From the IMG/VR virus record IMGVR_UViG_3300046318_000059, positions 1 to 35,011 of that record: a stretch of DNA of 35,011 bases. The stretch is one strand, 5' to 3'. Positions 30,567 through 35,011 of the stretch are shown in pieces. Each line of letters starts with the position of its first letter. The stretch's first letter is position 1. The position numbers and the translations under genes were made by a program. Below the pieces are notes generated by a model. The model did no database searches. It was not told the origin of the DNA and worked only from the letters and a program-made list of their open reading frames with translations. The stretch comes from a virus.

Positions 30567-31415
30567 TTAATCTCCGCAAAAACAGGCAATACCTTCTTCG
30601 TTTTCATCAAACATTTTTATTTGCTCCGACGCAAATTGCATCATACTGGCGTATCCGGGGCGGTCTTTACGAAAAGTCGCACCGCTTGGCTTGGATGCCA
30701 ATGCCAATGCCTCCATGTTTGCCCACCAAATAGCTCGATCAGGTTTTTCTGCTATCAATGTTGCAACTTGATTAGCTGGTTTTAAAAAACACAAATCGCA
30801 ATTTCCTGCCAAAGTTCTGCCTTTATATGTAGGCAACTCAAGGTTGAACGGTTGATTTTCCCAAAATTCACTTATATCTTGAACGCTAACTTTAGCTGTA
30901 AATAATGGAATTCTGCGTTTATCGGCTATTTTTGCTGCTCTGCGCCCTTCATCAAACCGCAAACCTATCCAAGAGGCGTTTTCAAGTTCAGATTTAGTGC
31001 AATCATCAAACAATCCTGAATGCTTTAGAAAACACGCCATTGTGCGTATTTTTAGCTCGCTTGTGCAAAACCTTGTTACTGGGTTTGGTAAATACTGACG
31101 CTTACGGATAATCGCCTCAAATGGTTCACCGTTACGAGCCGCCGTTTCATAAGTGACTTCTTTATATCTTTGTGATGGTTCTTCGTGGTCTTGGTACTCA
31201 ATCCAATGTATTTTGATCCCCCAGTTCACTGAGCAATCATTTACAAACTTAAGCGTTGCTTCTTCTTCTTTGCCTGTGTTGGCAAAACAGACAATTGCAT
31301 CTTCTGGTAATTTGCCATTATGCGCTTCAAGCACTTTATAAAGCATATAGGCTGAAGTTCTGCCGCCTGAAAAACTGATGCACGTTGGTTCAGTTATTCT
31401 GTAAGGGTTTAACAT
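30567..31415 (-). CDS. PP-loop ATPase, phosphoadenosine phosphosulfate reductase-like (282 aa)
   Basis: ISFSGGRTSAYML near the start contains the pyrophosphatase loop SGGxxS (S16-S21). AIVCFANTGKEEEATLKFVN (about 41-59) is the second nucleotide-site segment, and RFCTSELK (C117) matches the PAPS-reductase/DndC region. Five cysteines, C117, C206 and C209 (GNCDLCFLKP) and C278/C280 (ACFCGD at the end), could hold a 4Fe-4S cluster, as in sulfur-transfer or DndC-like members. It lacks the ECGLH end of true PAPS reductases. Possible roles are nucleic-acid thiolation or modification, or a redox step in sulfur metabolism. It overlaps the upstream nuclease gene by 7 bases. Confidence 0.82.
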   Translation of the reverse strand: MLNPYRITEPTCISFSGGRTSAYMLYKVLEAHNGKLPEDAIVCFANTGKEEEATLKFVNDCSVNWGIKIHWIEYQDHEEPSQRYKEVTYETAARNGEPFEAIIRKRQYLPNPVTRFCTSELKIRTMACFLKHSGLFDDCTKSELENASWIGLRFDEGRRAAKIADKRRIPLFTAKVSVQDISEFWENQPFNLELPTYKGRTLAGNCDLCFLKPANQVATLIAEKPDRAIWWANMEALALASKPSGATFRKDRPGYASMMQFASEQIKMFDENEEGIACFCGD

Positions 31416-31672
31416 AAAGCCTCTGTTTGAGCTAATAAGTCTTCTTCGGATACGCCGTAATGCTTGGCAAATGCTTTGCGTCCCATGCCGTGAACGCCTG
31501 TGTTGCCTCGATGGTGTTCAGGACATAACCCTATTACTGGCGCTAAATCTCTGCGCCCTGCGTGTCTAATGTGGTGTATTTCACACGGTGTTTCGCCATA
31601 ACCTAAGTGTCTGCAAAGCGAGCAACCAAGCTGTGCAAGTTTGTCGTAATGCTTTTTCTCAGCTTTCGTCAC
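31409..31672 (-). CDS. Ref-like HNH nuclease (RecA-dependent nuclease family)
   Basis: The start is GTG 31672 behind GAGGAA, 14 bases inside the preceding gene. The 87 residues are CSLCRHLGYGETPCEIHHIR HAGRRDLAPVIGLCPEHHRG NTGVHGMGRKAFAKHYGVSE EDLL. The IHHIR, LCPEHHRG and GVHG..GR.AF motifs match the C-terminal nuclease domain of the P1 Ref protein, a RecA-dependent nuclease. It may cut displaced strands during recombination. Unlike the five homing HNH genes it is in a proper operon, with tight overlaps on both sides. Confidence 0.85.
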   Translation of the reverse strand: MTKAEKKHYDKLAQLGCSLCRHLGYGETPCEIHHIRHAGRRDLAPVIGLCPEHHRGNTGVHGMGRKAFAKHYGVSEEDLLAQTEALC

Positions 31673-31826
31673 ATTGTTCCTCAGTCCATTGCTGTAGCTC
31701 GTTTGTCAAAAGCTGCATATCTACCGCAACGTCAGCAGCTTCTTCAAACTTAGCTTTTAGGATCAACTGGCGGTAAATCTTAACAGCCGCCATCAATTTA
31801 ATTAGGGTTGAGCTGTAATCAATCAT
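31659..31826 (-). CDS. Small helical hypothetical protein (55 aa)
   Basis: A 55-residue gene (ATG 31826, stop 31659) bridges the gap between two genes with a 4-base ATGA overlap upstream and a 14-base overlap downstream. The product (MIDYSSTLIKLMAAVKIYRQ, LILKAKFEEAADVAVDMQLL, TNELQQWTEEQCDES) is amphipathic and helical. Its reading frame also supplies the GAGGAA site for the Ref-like gene. The function is unknown. Confidence 0.75.
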   Translation of the reverse strand: MIDYSSTLIKLMAAVKIYRQLILKAKFEEAADVAVDMQLLTNELQQWTEEQCDES

Positions 31827-32146
31827 TTTGTCATCCTTTCAAGATTACGGTTGCTTGCCTGCTCTGTTCGCCATGCGTCAAAGCGCATTTTTGCACTTTC
31901 TAGCCGCCAACGCAGTAATTCTGCCTGCTCTGTCGCTTCTCCGATAGCTTTGCAAAGGTTTTGATAATCAGCGTGTGCGTAGGCTTCTCGCTCCTGCGCA
32001 CCAATAGCCGTTTCGTAACTTTGCTTCATCAGGATGGCTTTTAGACTGGATTTGTAGGTTTCCAGCTCCGCAAGTTTGCCTTTTGCCGCAGCGTAATCAG
32101 GCGCTGTTTTGTAGATATAGTCAATTGCGTCGTGTTGGTCTTTCAC
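31823..32146 (-). CDS. Conserved phage helical protein (107 aa)
   Basis: It starts at GTG 32146 behind GGAGG, in a GTGA overlap with the preceding gene. The 107-residue product (DQHDAIDYIYKTAPDYAAAK GKLAELETYKSSLKAILM, YAHADYQNLCKAIGEATEQA ELLRWRLESAKMRFDAWRTE) is two long charged helices, probably a coiled-coil hairpin. The 'AIDYI...P.yA.AKa.l..Le.yKsSLKAilM...E.......YA' pattern is frequent in phage early operons, beside recombination and replication genes, with unknown role. Confidence 0.78.
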   Translation of the reverse strand: MKDQHDAIDYIYKTAPDYAAAKGKLAELETYKSSLKAILMKQSYETAIGAQEREAYAHADYQNLCKAIGEATEQAELLRWRLESAKMRFDAWRTEQASNRNLERMTK

Positions 32147-32517
32147 GCTGCCTCCGCTACTTTTTGTGCAATCCGTGACCTAAACTGGCCCATGTCTTCG
32201 CCGGGACGTGGCGTCATACCCAATTCCCTCGCCTTATCCATCGTCAATTGCTCTGTTGAGTACCAAGGCAATGCAGGTTTTTTAAGTTGTTTAGGCTGCA
32301 TATCCAGCTCATCGTAATAACGCCCTTGATTGAGCCATGTCGCTGGGTGCGGTATGTACTCTATCGCTGTCTCTTTTAACTTCCAATACTCAATATGCGT
32401 CTCTAGCGCATCAATCGCTAATTCCTGCTCGTCTATAGGAAGTTTGGCAAATGATTGCATAGCGGTCTTTTTAGCGACTTTGCGAGGGTATTTTGACCAA
32501 AATTCATTAAAGCTCAT
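32143..32517 (-). CDS. Phage replication-associated protein, 'FWxxYPrK...IPHPATWLNxGRW' domain (124 aa)
   Basis: The N-terminal half has FNEFWSKYPRKVAKKTAMQS FAKLPIDEQELAIDAL ... IEYIPHPATWLNQGRYYDEL. This block is known as the C-terminal part of phage replication initiators (O/GpO-like, DnaT-like) and also as stand-alone proteins. The second half (QLTMDKARELGMTPRPGEDM GQFRSRIAQKVAEA) is a helical tail. It probably joins the replication complex, perhaps helping helicase loading. It has ATGA/GTGA overlaps with both neighbours. The absence of a larger initiator in the window suggests this may be a split protein with its partner elsewhere. Confidence 0.75.
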   Translation of the reverse strand: MSFNEFWSKYPRKVAKKTAMQSFAKLPIDEQELAIDALETHIEYWKLKETAIEYIPHPATWLNQGRYYDELDMQPKQLKKPALPWYSTEQLTMDKARELGMTPRPGEDMGQFRSRIAQKVAEAA

Positions 32518-33176
32518 GTGTTCTTGTCCTTAAGAATTTGCTCTGCTTTTTTAATGTCAATCAATCCTTCACGCCCACAATCAAGTATGTTTTTGATTTC
32601 TTCATCCGTCAGCCCGACCCATTCTTTGCGTGGTGGTGCGGTGTAGAGTGGAATATGCCAAACAGACTGAAGTATTTTTGTGTGTTTACTACCAATGCTT
32701 CTATCAGGTATTGATTCTGGATACATAAAATCAGCACCTTCATCGCCGGAATTTTCTCCGTTCCACCACGCCACAGGCTCTTGCTTTTCTGTTTGCTCAA
32801 CACAAGCCGGACAGGTTCTATCCCAATGGCGCATAGGGTGGTCTGTGTGGGTTTGCTTCTTTGCTTGTGGTGGTGCGGTGTAGAGTGGTGCGTACCCTAA
32901 TTCTTTTGGATGTTCCCGTGTCATTGTGCAGTCGTATCCAAGCTCAGGAACAATCCTATCTTCTTGTATCCACGCCACAGGCTCATAATCCAAGCCCAAC
33001 TCACGAGCGTTGTCGGCTTTTTTGTCTAGTGCTTGTTGCTTCTCTGCTTGCGCTATGGCTTGGCGTAGGGCGGTGATGGCTTTGTCTTCTGCGGCAGCTT
33101 GTTCTGGGTCTGCAACTGGGTTTGTGCAGTTTCCTTTAAGCGCCTCCAACGCTCGCTTCATTGCTTCGATGCTCAT
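32514..33176 (-). CDS. Hypothetical protein with repeated 'EPVAW...PLYTAPP' modules (220 aa)
   Basis: The 220 residues contain two copies of a module: YEPVAWIQEDR ... GYAPLYTAPPQAKK (about 65-105) and QEPVAWWNGEN ... WHIPLYTAPPRKEW (about 133-185). They are preceded by a helical N-terminus (IEAMKRALEALKGN ... DKAITALRQAIAQA) and followed by WVGLTDEEIKNILDCG. CPACVEQ may bind a metal with nearby His. These modules are common in phages of Burkholderiales and other proteobacteria. The function is unknown, but they help to place the host. Confidence 0.72.
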   Translation of the reverse strand: MSIEAMKRALEALKGNCTNPVADPEQAAAEDKAITALRQAIAQAEKQQALDKKADNARELGLDYEPVAWIQEDRIVPELGYDCTMTREHPKELGYAPLYTAPPQAKKQTHTDHPMRHWDRTCPACVEQTEKQEPVAWWNGENSGDEGADFMYPESIPDRSIGSKHTKILQSVWHIPLYTAPPRKEWVGLTDEEIKNILDCGREGLIDIKKAEQILKDKNT

Positions 33177-33179
33177 GAC

Positions 33180-33281
33180 TTATTCCTTCGTAATGTAGTA
33201 AAAGAAAACCCACAATCCTGTAACTGCGGCAATTGGCGTAACAATGAATTTCCCAATTGCCTCGATTAGTTCGACGCTCAT
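33180..33281 (-). CDS. Tiny membrane protein (33 aa)
   Basis: A 33-residue gene starting in an ATGA overlap (ATG 33281) with stop TAA 33180. MSVELIEAIGKF precedes the hydrophobic span IVTPIAAVTGLWVFFYYI and the polar end TKE, enough for one membrane helix. It fills the gap between two genes, and its last bases carry the AAGGAATAA site of the next gene. It is the first of two such tiny membrane proteins in this operon. The role is unknown. Confidence 0.62.
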   Translation of the reverse strand: MSVELIEAIGKFIVTPIAAVTGLWVFFYYITKE

Positions 33282-33523
33282 GTGTTTCCCCTTGCTCTGA
33301 TTGCTTTTGCACACCAAGTCGCCAAAACATCTTCGCCTTCGTATTCAGCGTCAATACTTTCACACAACTTCGCACACGCCTCTCTTTCTTCTTGGCGCAC
33401 TAGCTCGGCAAAGCGTTCAAGGTCAATCGTCCGTACGTCTGATTCTTGTATTGCGCTAAACCAATCATTACCATCAGGAATCAACCCCGCTTGTTCAGCA
33501 AGCTCTTTAATTCGTTCGTTCAT
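33278..33523 (-). CDS. Small phage protein, 'ELVRQEEREACAKLCE' type (81 aa)
   Basis: The start is ATG 33523, with GGAGG 8 bases upstream; a longer in-frame extension overlaps another gene. The 81-residue product (MNERIKELAEQAGLIPDGND, LERFAELVRQEEREACAKLC, ESIDAEYEGEDVLATWCAKA, IRARGNT) has the long helix 'FAeLVR.eEREaCA..Ce......' followed by 'CA.AIRARG', abundant in phages and prophages of betaproteobacteria. Three Cys may pair or bind metal. The function is unknown. Confidence 0.78.
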   Translation of the reverse strand: MNERIKELAEQAGLIPDGNDWFSAIQESDVRTIDLERFAELVRQEEREACAKLCESIDAEYEGEDVLATWCAKAIRARGNT

Positions 33524-33621
33524 TTCAACGCCTCCAACAAAAACAAAACAAGCAAAGGGCAACAAAATACAAAACCAATGAAGCCAAGCTGCAATAGCGT
33601 TTCTTTTACAAATTCTTTCAT
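33520..33621 (-). CDS. Tiny membrane protein (33 aa)
   Basis: A 33-residue gene from ATG 33621 (ATGA overlap with the previous stop) to TGA 33520 (ATGA overlap with the next start). The sequence MKEFVKETLLQLGFIGFVFC then CPLLVLFLLEALK is one hydrophobic helix with two Cys in the membrane. The exact overlaps at both ends are the best evidence for translation. The next gene's GGAGG lies within its final codons. The function is unknown. Confidence 0.6.
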   Translation of the reverse strand: MKEFVKETLLQLGFIGFVFCCPLLVLFLLEALK

Positions 33622-33824
33622 TTATCCACCTCCCAAAGTTTGACAGCAGCAACGTGAAAATAATTGTGTTGATTCTTAAATTCGTTGTGCAATTCCATCA
33701 AAAAATTACAACACTCACGCCTAGCGTTCTTTTGTATGTTTCGCAACATTGTCACTAGTTCTTCCTGCTCCTGCTGCGTAACCAATCCTGATTCCAGTAT
33801 CTCAATCGCTTTGTCAATGTTCAT
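33618..33824 (-). CDS. Small helical hypothetical protein (68 aa)
   Basis: The 68-residue protein MNIDKAIEILESGLVTQQEQ EELVTMLRNIQKNARRECCN FLMELHNEFKNQHNYFHVAA has two or three amphipathic helices, with neighbouring Cys at 38-39. It has ATGA overlaps on both sides. No family was recognised. It could be a small regulator or inhibitor, but no residue pattern proves it. Confidence 0.65.
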   Translation of the reverse strand: MNIDKAIEILESGLVTQQEQEELVTMLRNIQKNARRECCNFLMELHNEFKNQHNYFHVAAVKLWEVDK

Positions 33825-33973
33825 TTGTGCGCCTTATAAAATCTTGAACACCAGTCACATAATCCGTCAGTTAACTTTGATACTTGCCCACAACAATCAC
33901 AAATCGGTTCAACAGTTTCTTTGCTGTTTTCCCGTCTAAACTTTTCTCTAAGCCACTCTGCTAACGTTTTCAT
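33821..33973 (-). CDS. Small zinc-ribbon protein (50 aa)
   Basis: I choose ATG 33973, because a longer frame would overlap the HTH gene by about 190 bases. The 50 residues have a basic helix (MKTLAEWLREKFRRENSKET) and then CDCCGQVSKLTDGLCDWCSR FYKAHK. Two Cys pairs (CxxC ... CxxC) with 11 residues between them make a zinc ribbon, which could bind DNA or RNA polymerase. It overlaps the HTH gene by 26 bases and the next by 4. No ribosome-binding site is clear, so translation is perhaps coupled. Confidence 0.62.
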   Translation of the reverse strand: MKTLAEWLREKFRRENSKETVEPICDCCGQVSKLTDGLCDWCSRFYKAHK

Positions 33974-34280
33974 AAATGTTGTTTGCCCAATAAAGTTGTC
34001 CAAAAATGCCTTGATGCTGGTTTGCCAATCGAAGTGCTTGCTCTGTTGCGCTTTTGCTTTTCTTTGGAAACCTGTACACCCGTACATAGCGTCCACCGTT
34101 GTTTGCTTTTGTGTCTCTGATTCCTCGTTCAATGTCATAAAACGCTTTCGTCTTCATCGCTGTGCGAATGTGGTTTTGCTGAATGCCAGTAACCTTAGCT
34201 ATCTCCTTTGCACTTATCCAGTCGTTTTCTTTTATTGCTTTCAGAATCCGTTGTTGAGTGTTTGTCAGCTCCATAACCAT
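33948..34280 (-). CDS. HTH DNA-binding protein (MarR/winged type, 110 aa)
   Basis: The 110-residue protein has an N-terminal winged HTH: LTNTQQRILKAIKENDWISA KEIAKVTGIQQNHIRTAMKT KAFYDIERGI, then RDTKANNGGRYVRVYRF as the wing. The C-terminal helices (KSATEQALRLANQHQGIFGQ) may dimerise. The start is ATG 34280, or ATG 34274 (MELTN), which has GGA in a suitable place. It is the second gene after the putative operator at 34429, so it is a good candidate for the protein that binds the shared TTAAG-N4-CTTAA dyads; this is inference. Confidence 0.75.
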   Translation of the reverse strand: MVMELTNTQQRILKAIKENDWISAKEIAKVTGIQQNHIRTAMKTKAFYDIERGIRDTKANNGGRYVRVYRFPKKSKSATEQALRLANQHQGIFGQLYWANNIYENVSRVA

Positions 34281-34413
34281 CCATGTAAAAAAGTGAGTTG
34301 CTAATCCGTGTTGGGTACTTCATAAAGTCCATGCTGCCCGGTCTCGGCATCAACTTAAAGCCTGTGTATAACTTTGCAAATCTGTCTATCTTTTCTGGTT
34401 GCTTCTTTTTCAT
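34195..34413 (-). CDS. First gene of the leftward early operon (72 aa, hypothetical)
   Basis: ATG 34413 has GAGG 5 bases upstream, and the operator/promoter at 34429-34444 lies directly before it. The product (MKKKQPEKIDRFAKLYTGFK, LMPRPGSMDFMKYPTRISNS, LFYMDGYGADKHST...) has a basic start and aromatic-rich middle of a kind seen in small phage early proteins. The last 28 codons overlap the HTH gene in another frame, so the C-terminus is less certain. The function is unknown. Confidence 0.6.
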   Translation of the reverse strand: MKKKQPEKIDRFAKLYTGFKLMPRPGSMDFMKYPTRISNSLFYMDGYGADKHSTTDSESNKRKRLDKCKGDS

Positions 34414-34428
34414 ACCATCCTCATGTAG

Positions 34429-34444
34429 TTAAGATAGCTTAATA
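34429..34444 (-). promoter_or_regulatory. Operator-like dyad (site B) with putative leftward -10 box
   Basis: TTAAG-ATAG-CTTAA (34429-34442) is a perfect 5-base inverted repeat, like site A at 2048. On the minus strand TATTAA (34444-34439) overlaps it and could be a -10 box, with TTGATT (34469-34464) 19 bases upstream. The flanking TGTAGTTA (34446-34453) also matches site A. It lies 16 bases before the start codon at 34413. Confidence 0.6.
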
Positions 34445-34560
34445 CTGTAGTTAAAAAAAAGCAAATCAAATATTTGGCAGTTTTACAAAATATTCATTTG
34501 TTCGTTAATCTGTCATGTTTACCCTATGTATTTAACTACTACTGCTTTACTACTACATCA
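34443..34560. other. AT-rich intergenic stretch with GTAGTAGT repeat
   Basis: No gene is visible. Between 34530 and 34557 the minus strand carries two GTAGTAGT units separated by AAAGCA, and the stretch ends near TTAAATACAT. The sequence is AT-rich and lies between the structured RNA region and the early promoter. It could hold regulatory sites; nothing more specific can be supported. Confidence 0.35.
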
Positions 34561-34564
34561 GGAT

Positions 34565-34855
34565 GGTTAGCCAATGCTTCGCTAAACCCCTTCTGTCAAA
34601 AGAATGGGTTAGCACAATCTCATCAGTCTGGCTGAGCATTATGCCTAGAATTCGCTGCTTCCCTCATCTCGGTTAAATTCTAGTAAACCGCTACGCTATG
34701 ATGAGCTTACCCCGTTCGGTAACGTAGATTCTCTCGATAACCCCACCCAACGTGTCAAACCAAAGATAGCGGGTCATCCATCCACTTATAGTCTTGGAAA
34801 ACTTCCTACATTCGGCTGGGTTCTGAGTCCCACTTTGTTCGCAGCTAACTTTGGT
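34565..34855 (-). ncRNA. Candidate structured non-coding RNA of unknown family
   Basis: No convincing gene lies between 34414 and 35011, but dense complementary segments do. They are: 34759-34770 with 34844-34855 (11 of 12 pairs); 34691-34695 with 34723-34727, stacked on 34707-34711 with 34718-34722; 34619-34625 with 34699-34705 (7 pairs), joining the bulge of that stem to an upstream strand; 34581-34589 with 34606-34613; 34796-34799 with 34803-34806; and a pseudoknot at 34645-34690. Loop lengths of the pseudoknot are sterically sensible only on the minus strand, which sets the likely orientation. I could not match it to tmRNA, RNase P, 6S, group I intron cores or a tRNA. Confidence 0.5.
34645..34690 (-). 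other. H-type pseudoknot inside the candidate ncRNA
   Basis: Minus-strand order: CGGTT (34690-34686), 2-base loop, CTAGAATT (34683-34676), 1-base loop, AACCG (34674-34670), 17-base loop, AATTCTAG (34652-34645). CGGTT pairs with AACCG and CTAGAATT with AATTCTAG, all Watson-Crick. A short loop 1 and a long loop 3 are the geometry of classic H-type pseudoknots; on the plus strand the 2-base loop would have to cross 8 pairs. Confidence 0.55.
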
Positions 34856-34874
34856 CTGCGTTCCGTTCAGGCAT

Positions 34875-34948
34875 AAAAAAGACCGCTTAAATCTGCATCT
34901 TGGTGGAAGACCCCCGTAAAAGGGGCAAGATACAGACTTAAACGGTCT
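34875..34948 (-). terminator. Leftward intrinsic terminator with 23-bp stem, possible attenuator
   Basis: Arms 34880-34902 and 34926-34948 are complementary over 23 positions, three of them G-U wobbles in RNA, with an inner CCCC/GGGG hairpin. On the minus strand the stem is followed by TTTTTT (34880-34875). The loop segment 34900-34909 is also complementary to 34956-34967 (10 pairs plus a 2-base bulge), which is transcribed earlier and could compete with the stem. Confidence 0.75.
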
Positions 34949-35011
34949 ACATCGGCTTCCACACCAATGCTTACATTCTACACAAATTTACAACTAATGC
35001 AACTCAGGCCA
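34949..35011. other. Right-edge non-coding stretch
   Basis: No gene is seen. On the minus strand it is the leader to the terminator hairpin and contains the CTTCCACACCAA segment (34956-34967, plus-strand reading) that can pair with the hairpin loop. The gene or promoter that feeds it lies beyond the window. Confidence 0.4.

Noticed and set aside
33821-34138. A 105-residue version of the zinc-ribbon protein
   Set aside because: The extra N-terminal part overlaps the HTH gene by about 190 bases in another frame and looks unstructured. The 50-residue form from ATG 33973 was kept.
34565-34855. Group I intron, tmRNA or tRNA in the right-end structured region
   Set aside because: I looked for the intron core, a tmRNA-like end and a tRNA cloverleaf. 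Short resemblances occur (for example an 8-base loop closed by TGGG/CCCA), but no full set of elements is present.
1-35011. Diversity-generating retroelement or CRISPR array
   Set aside because: No reverse transcriptase, template/variable repeat pair, or regularly spaced repeats were found, despite the variable-looking fibre genes.

Overview
This window is most of the genome of a tailed, podovirus-like bacteriophage. The structural order is terminase, P22-type portal, scaffold, HK97-fold capsid protein, adaptor or hub proteins, internal virion proteins and fibres. There is no tape-measure, sheath or tail-tube gene. Base composition is moderate, most genes are packed head to tail with 4-base ATGA overlaps, and almost nothing is non-coding. 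Small proteins with 'EPVAW...PLYTAPP' and 'ELVRQEEREACAKLCE' motifs are familiar from phages of proteobacteria, particularly Burkholderiales, so a (freshwater) betaproteobacterial host is my guess. No integrase, CRISPR array, tRNA or DNA polymerase is visible, so lifestyle and replication mode are unresolved.

Layout. (1) 1-3199, rightward: a recombination operon (C-terminus of a probable single-strand annealing protein, SSB, PD-(D/E)XK exonuclease), a promoter/operator region at about 2036-2093, then six small early or accessory genes ending in a secreted Cys-rich peptide. (2) 3196-6096, leftward: a lysis cassette (GH108 endolysin, 3-TM holin, small membrane proteins) interrupted by two HNH endonuclease genes. 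(3) 6093-10112, leftward: a receptor-binding or fibre region with repeated glycine-rich modules and another HNH gene. (4) 10710-29291, leftward: the virion and packaging block, from internal virion proteins (one with a lambda R-like transglycosylase domain) back through hub, adaptor, capsid, scaffold, portal, TerL and TerS. Two HNH genes at 10139-10699 and 17513-17998 lie on the opposite strand, each with its own putative promoter. (5) 29331-34413, leftward: early or middle genes (RusA resolvase, a PP-loop PAPS-reductase-like enzyme, a Ref-type HNH nuclease, a replication-associated protein, many small proteins, HTH and zinc-ribbon proteins). (6) 34414-35011: about 600 bases with no convincing gene but dense, internally consistent RNA structure (H-type pseudoknot, long-range helices, a 23-bp terminator hairpin with a possible alternative pairing).

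Links between modules. A dyad, TTAAG-N4-(C/G)TTAA, lies on the putative promoter in front of three transcription units: the rightward small-gene operon, the leftward early operon and the terminase/virion operon. This suggests one DNA-binding protein coordinates them. The two most interesting items are this shared operator and the structured non-coding region at the right end. Next are the five homing-type HNH genes, including one whose N-terminus imitates the start of the neighbouring holin.
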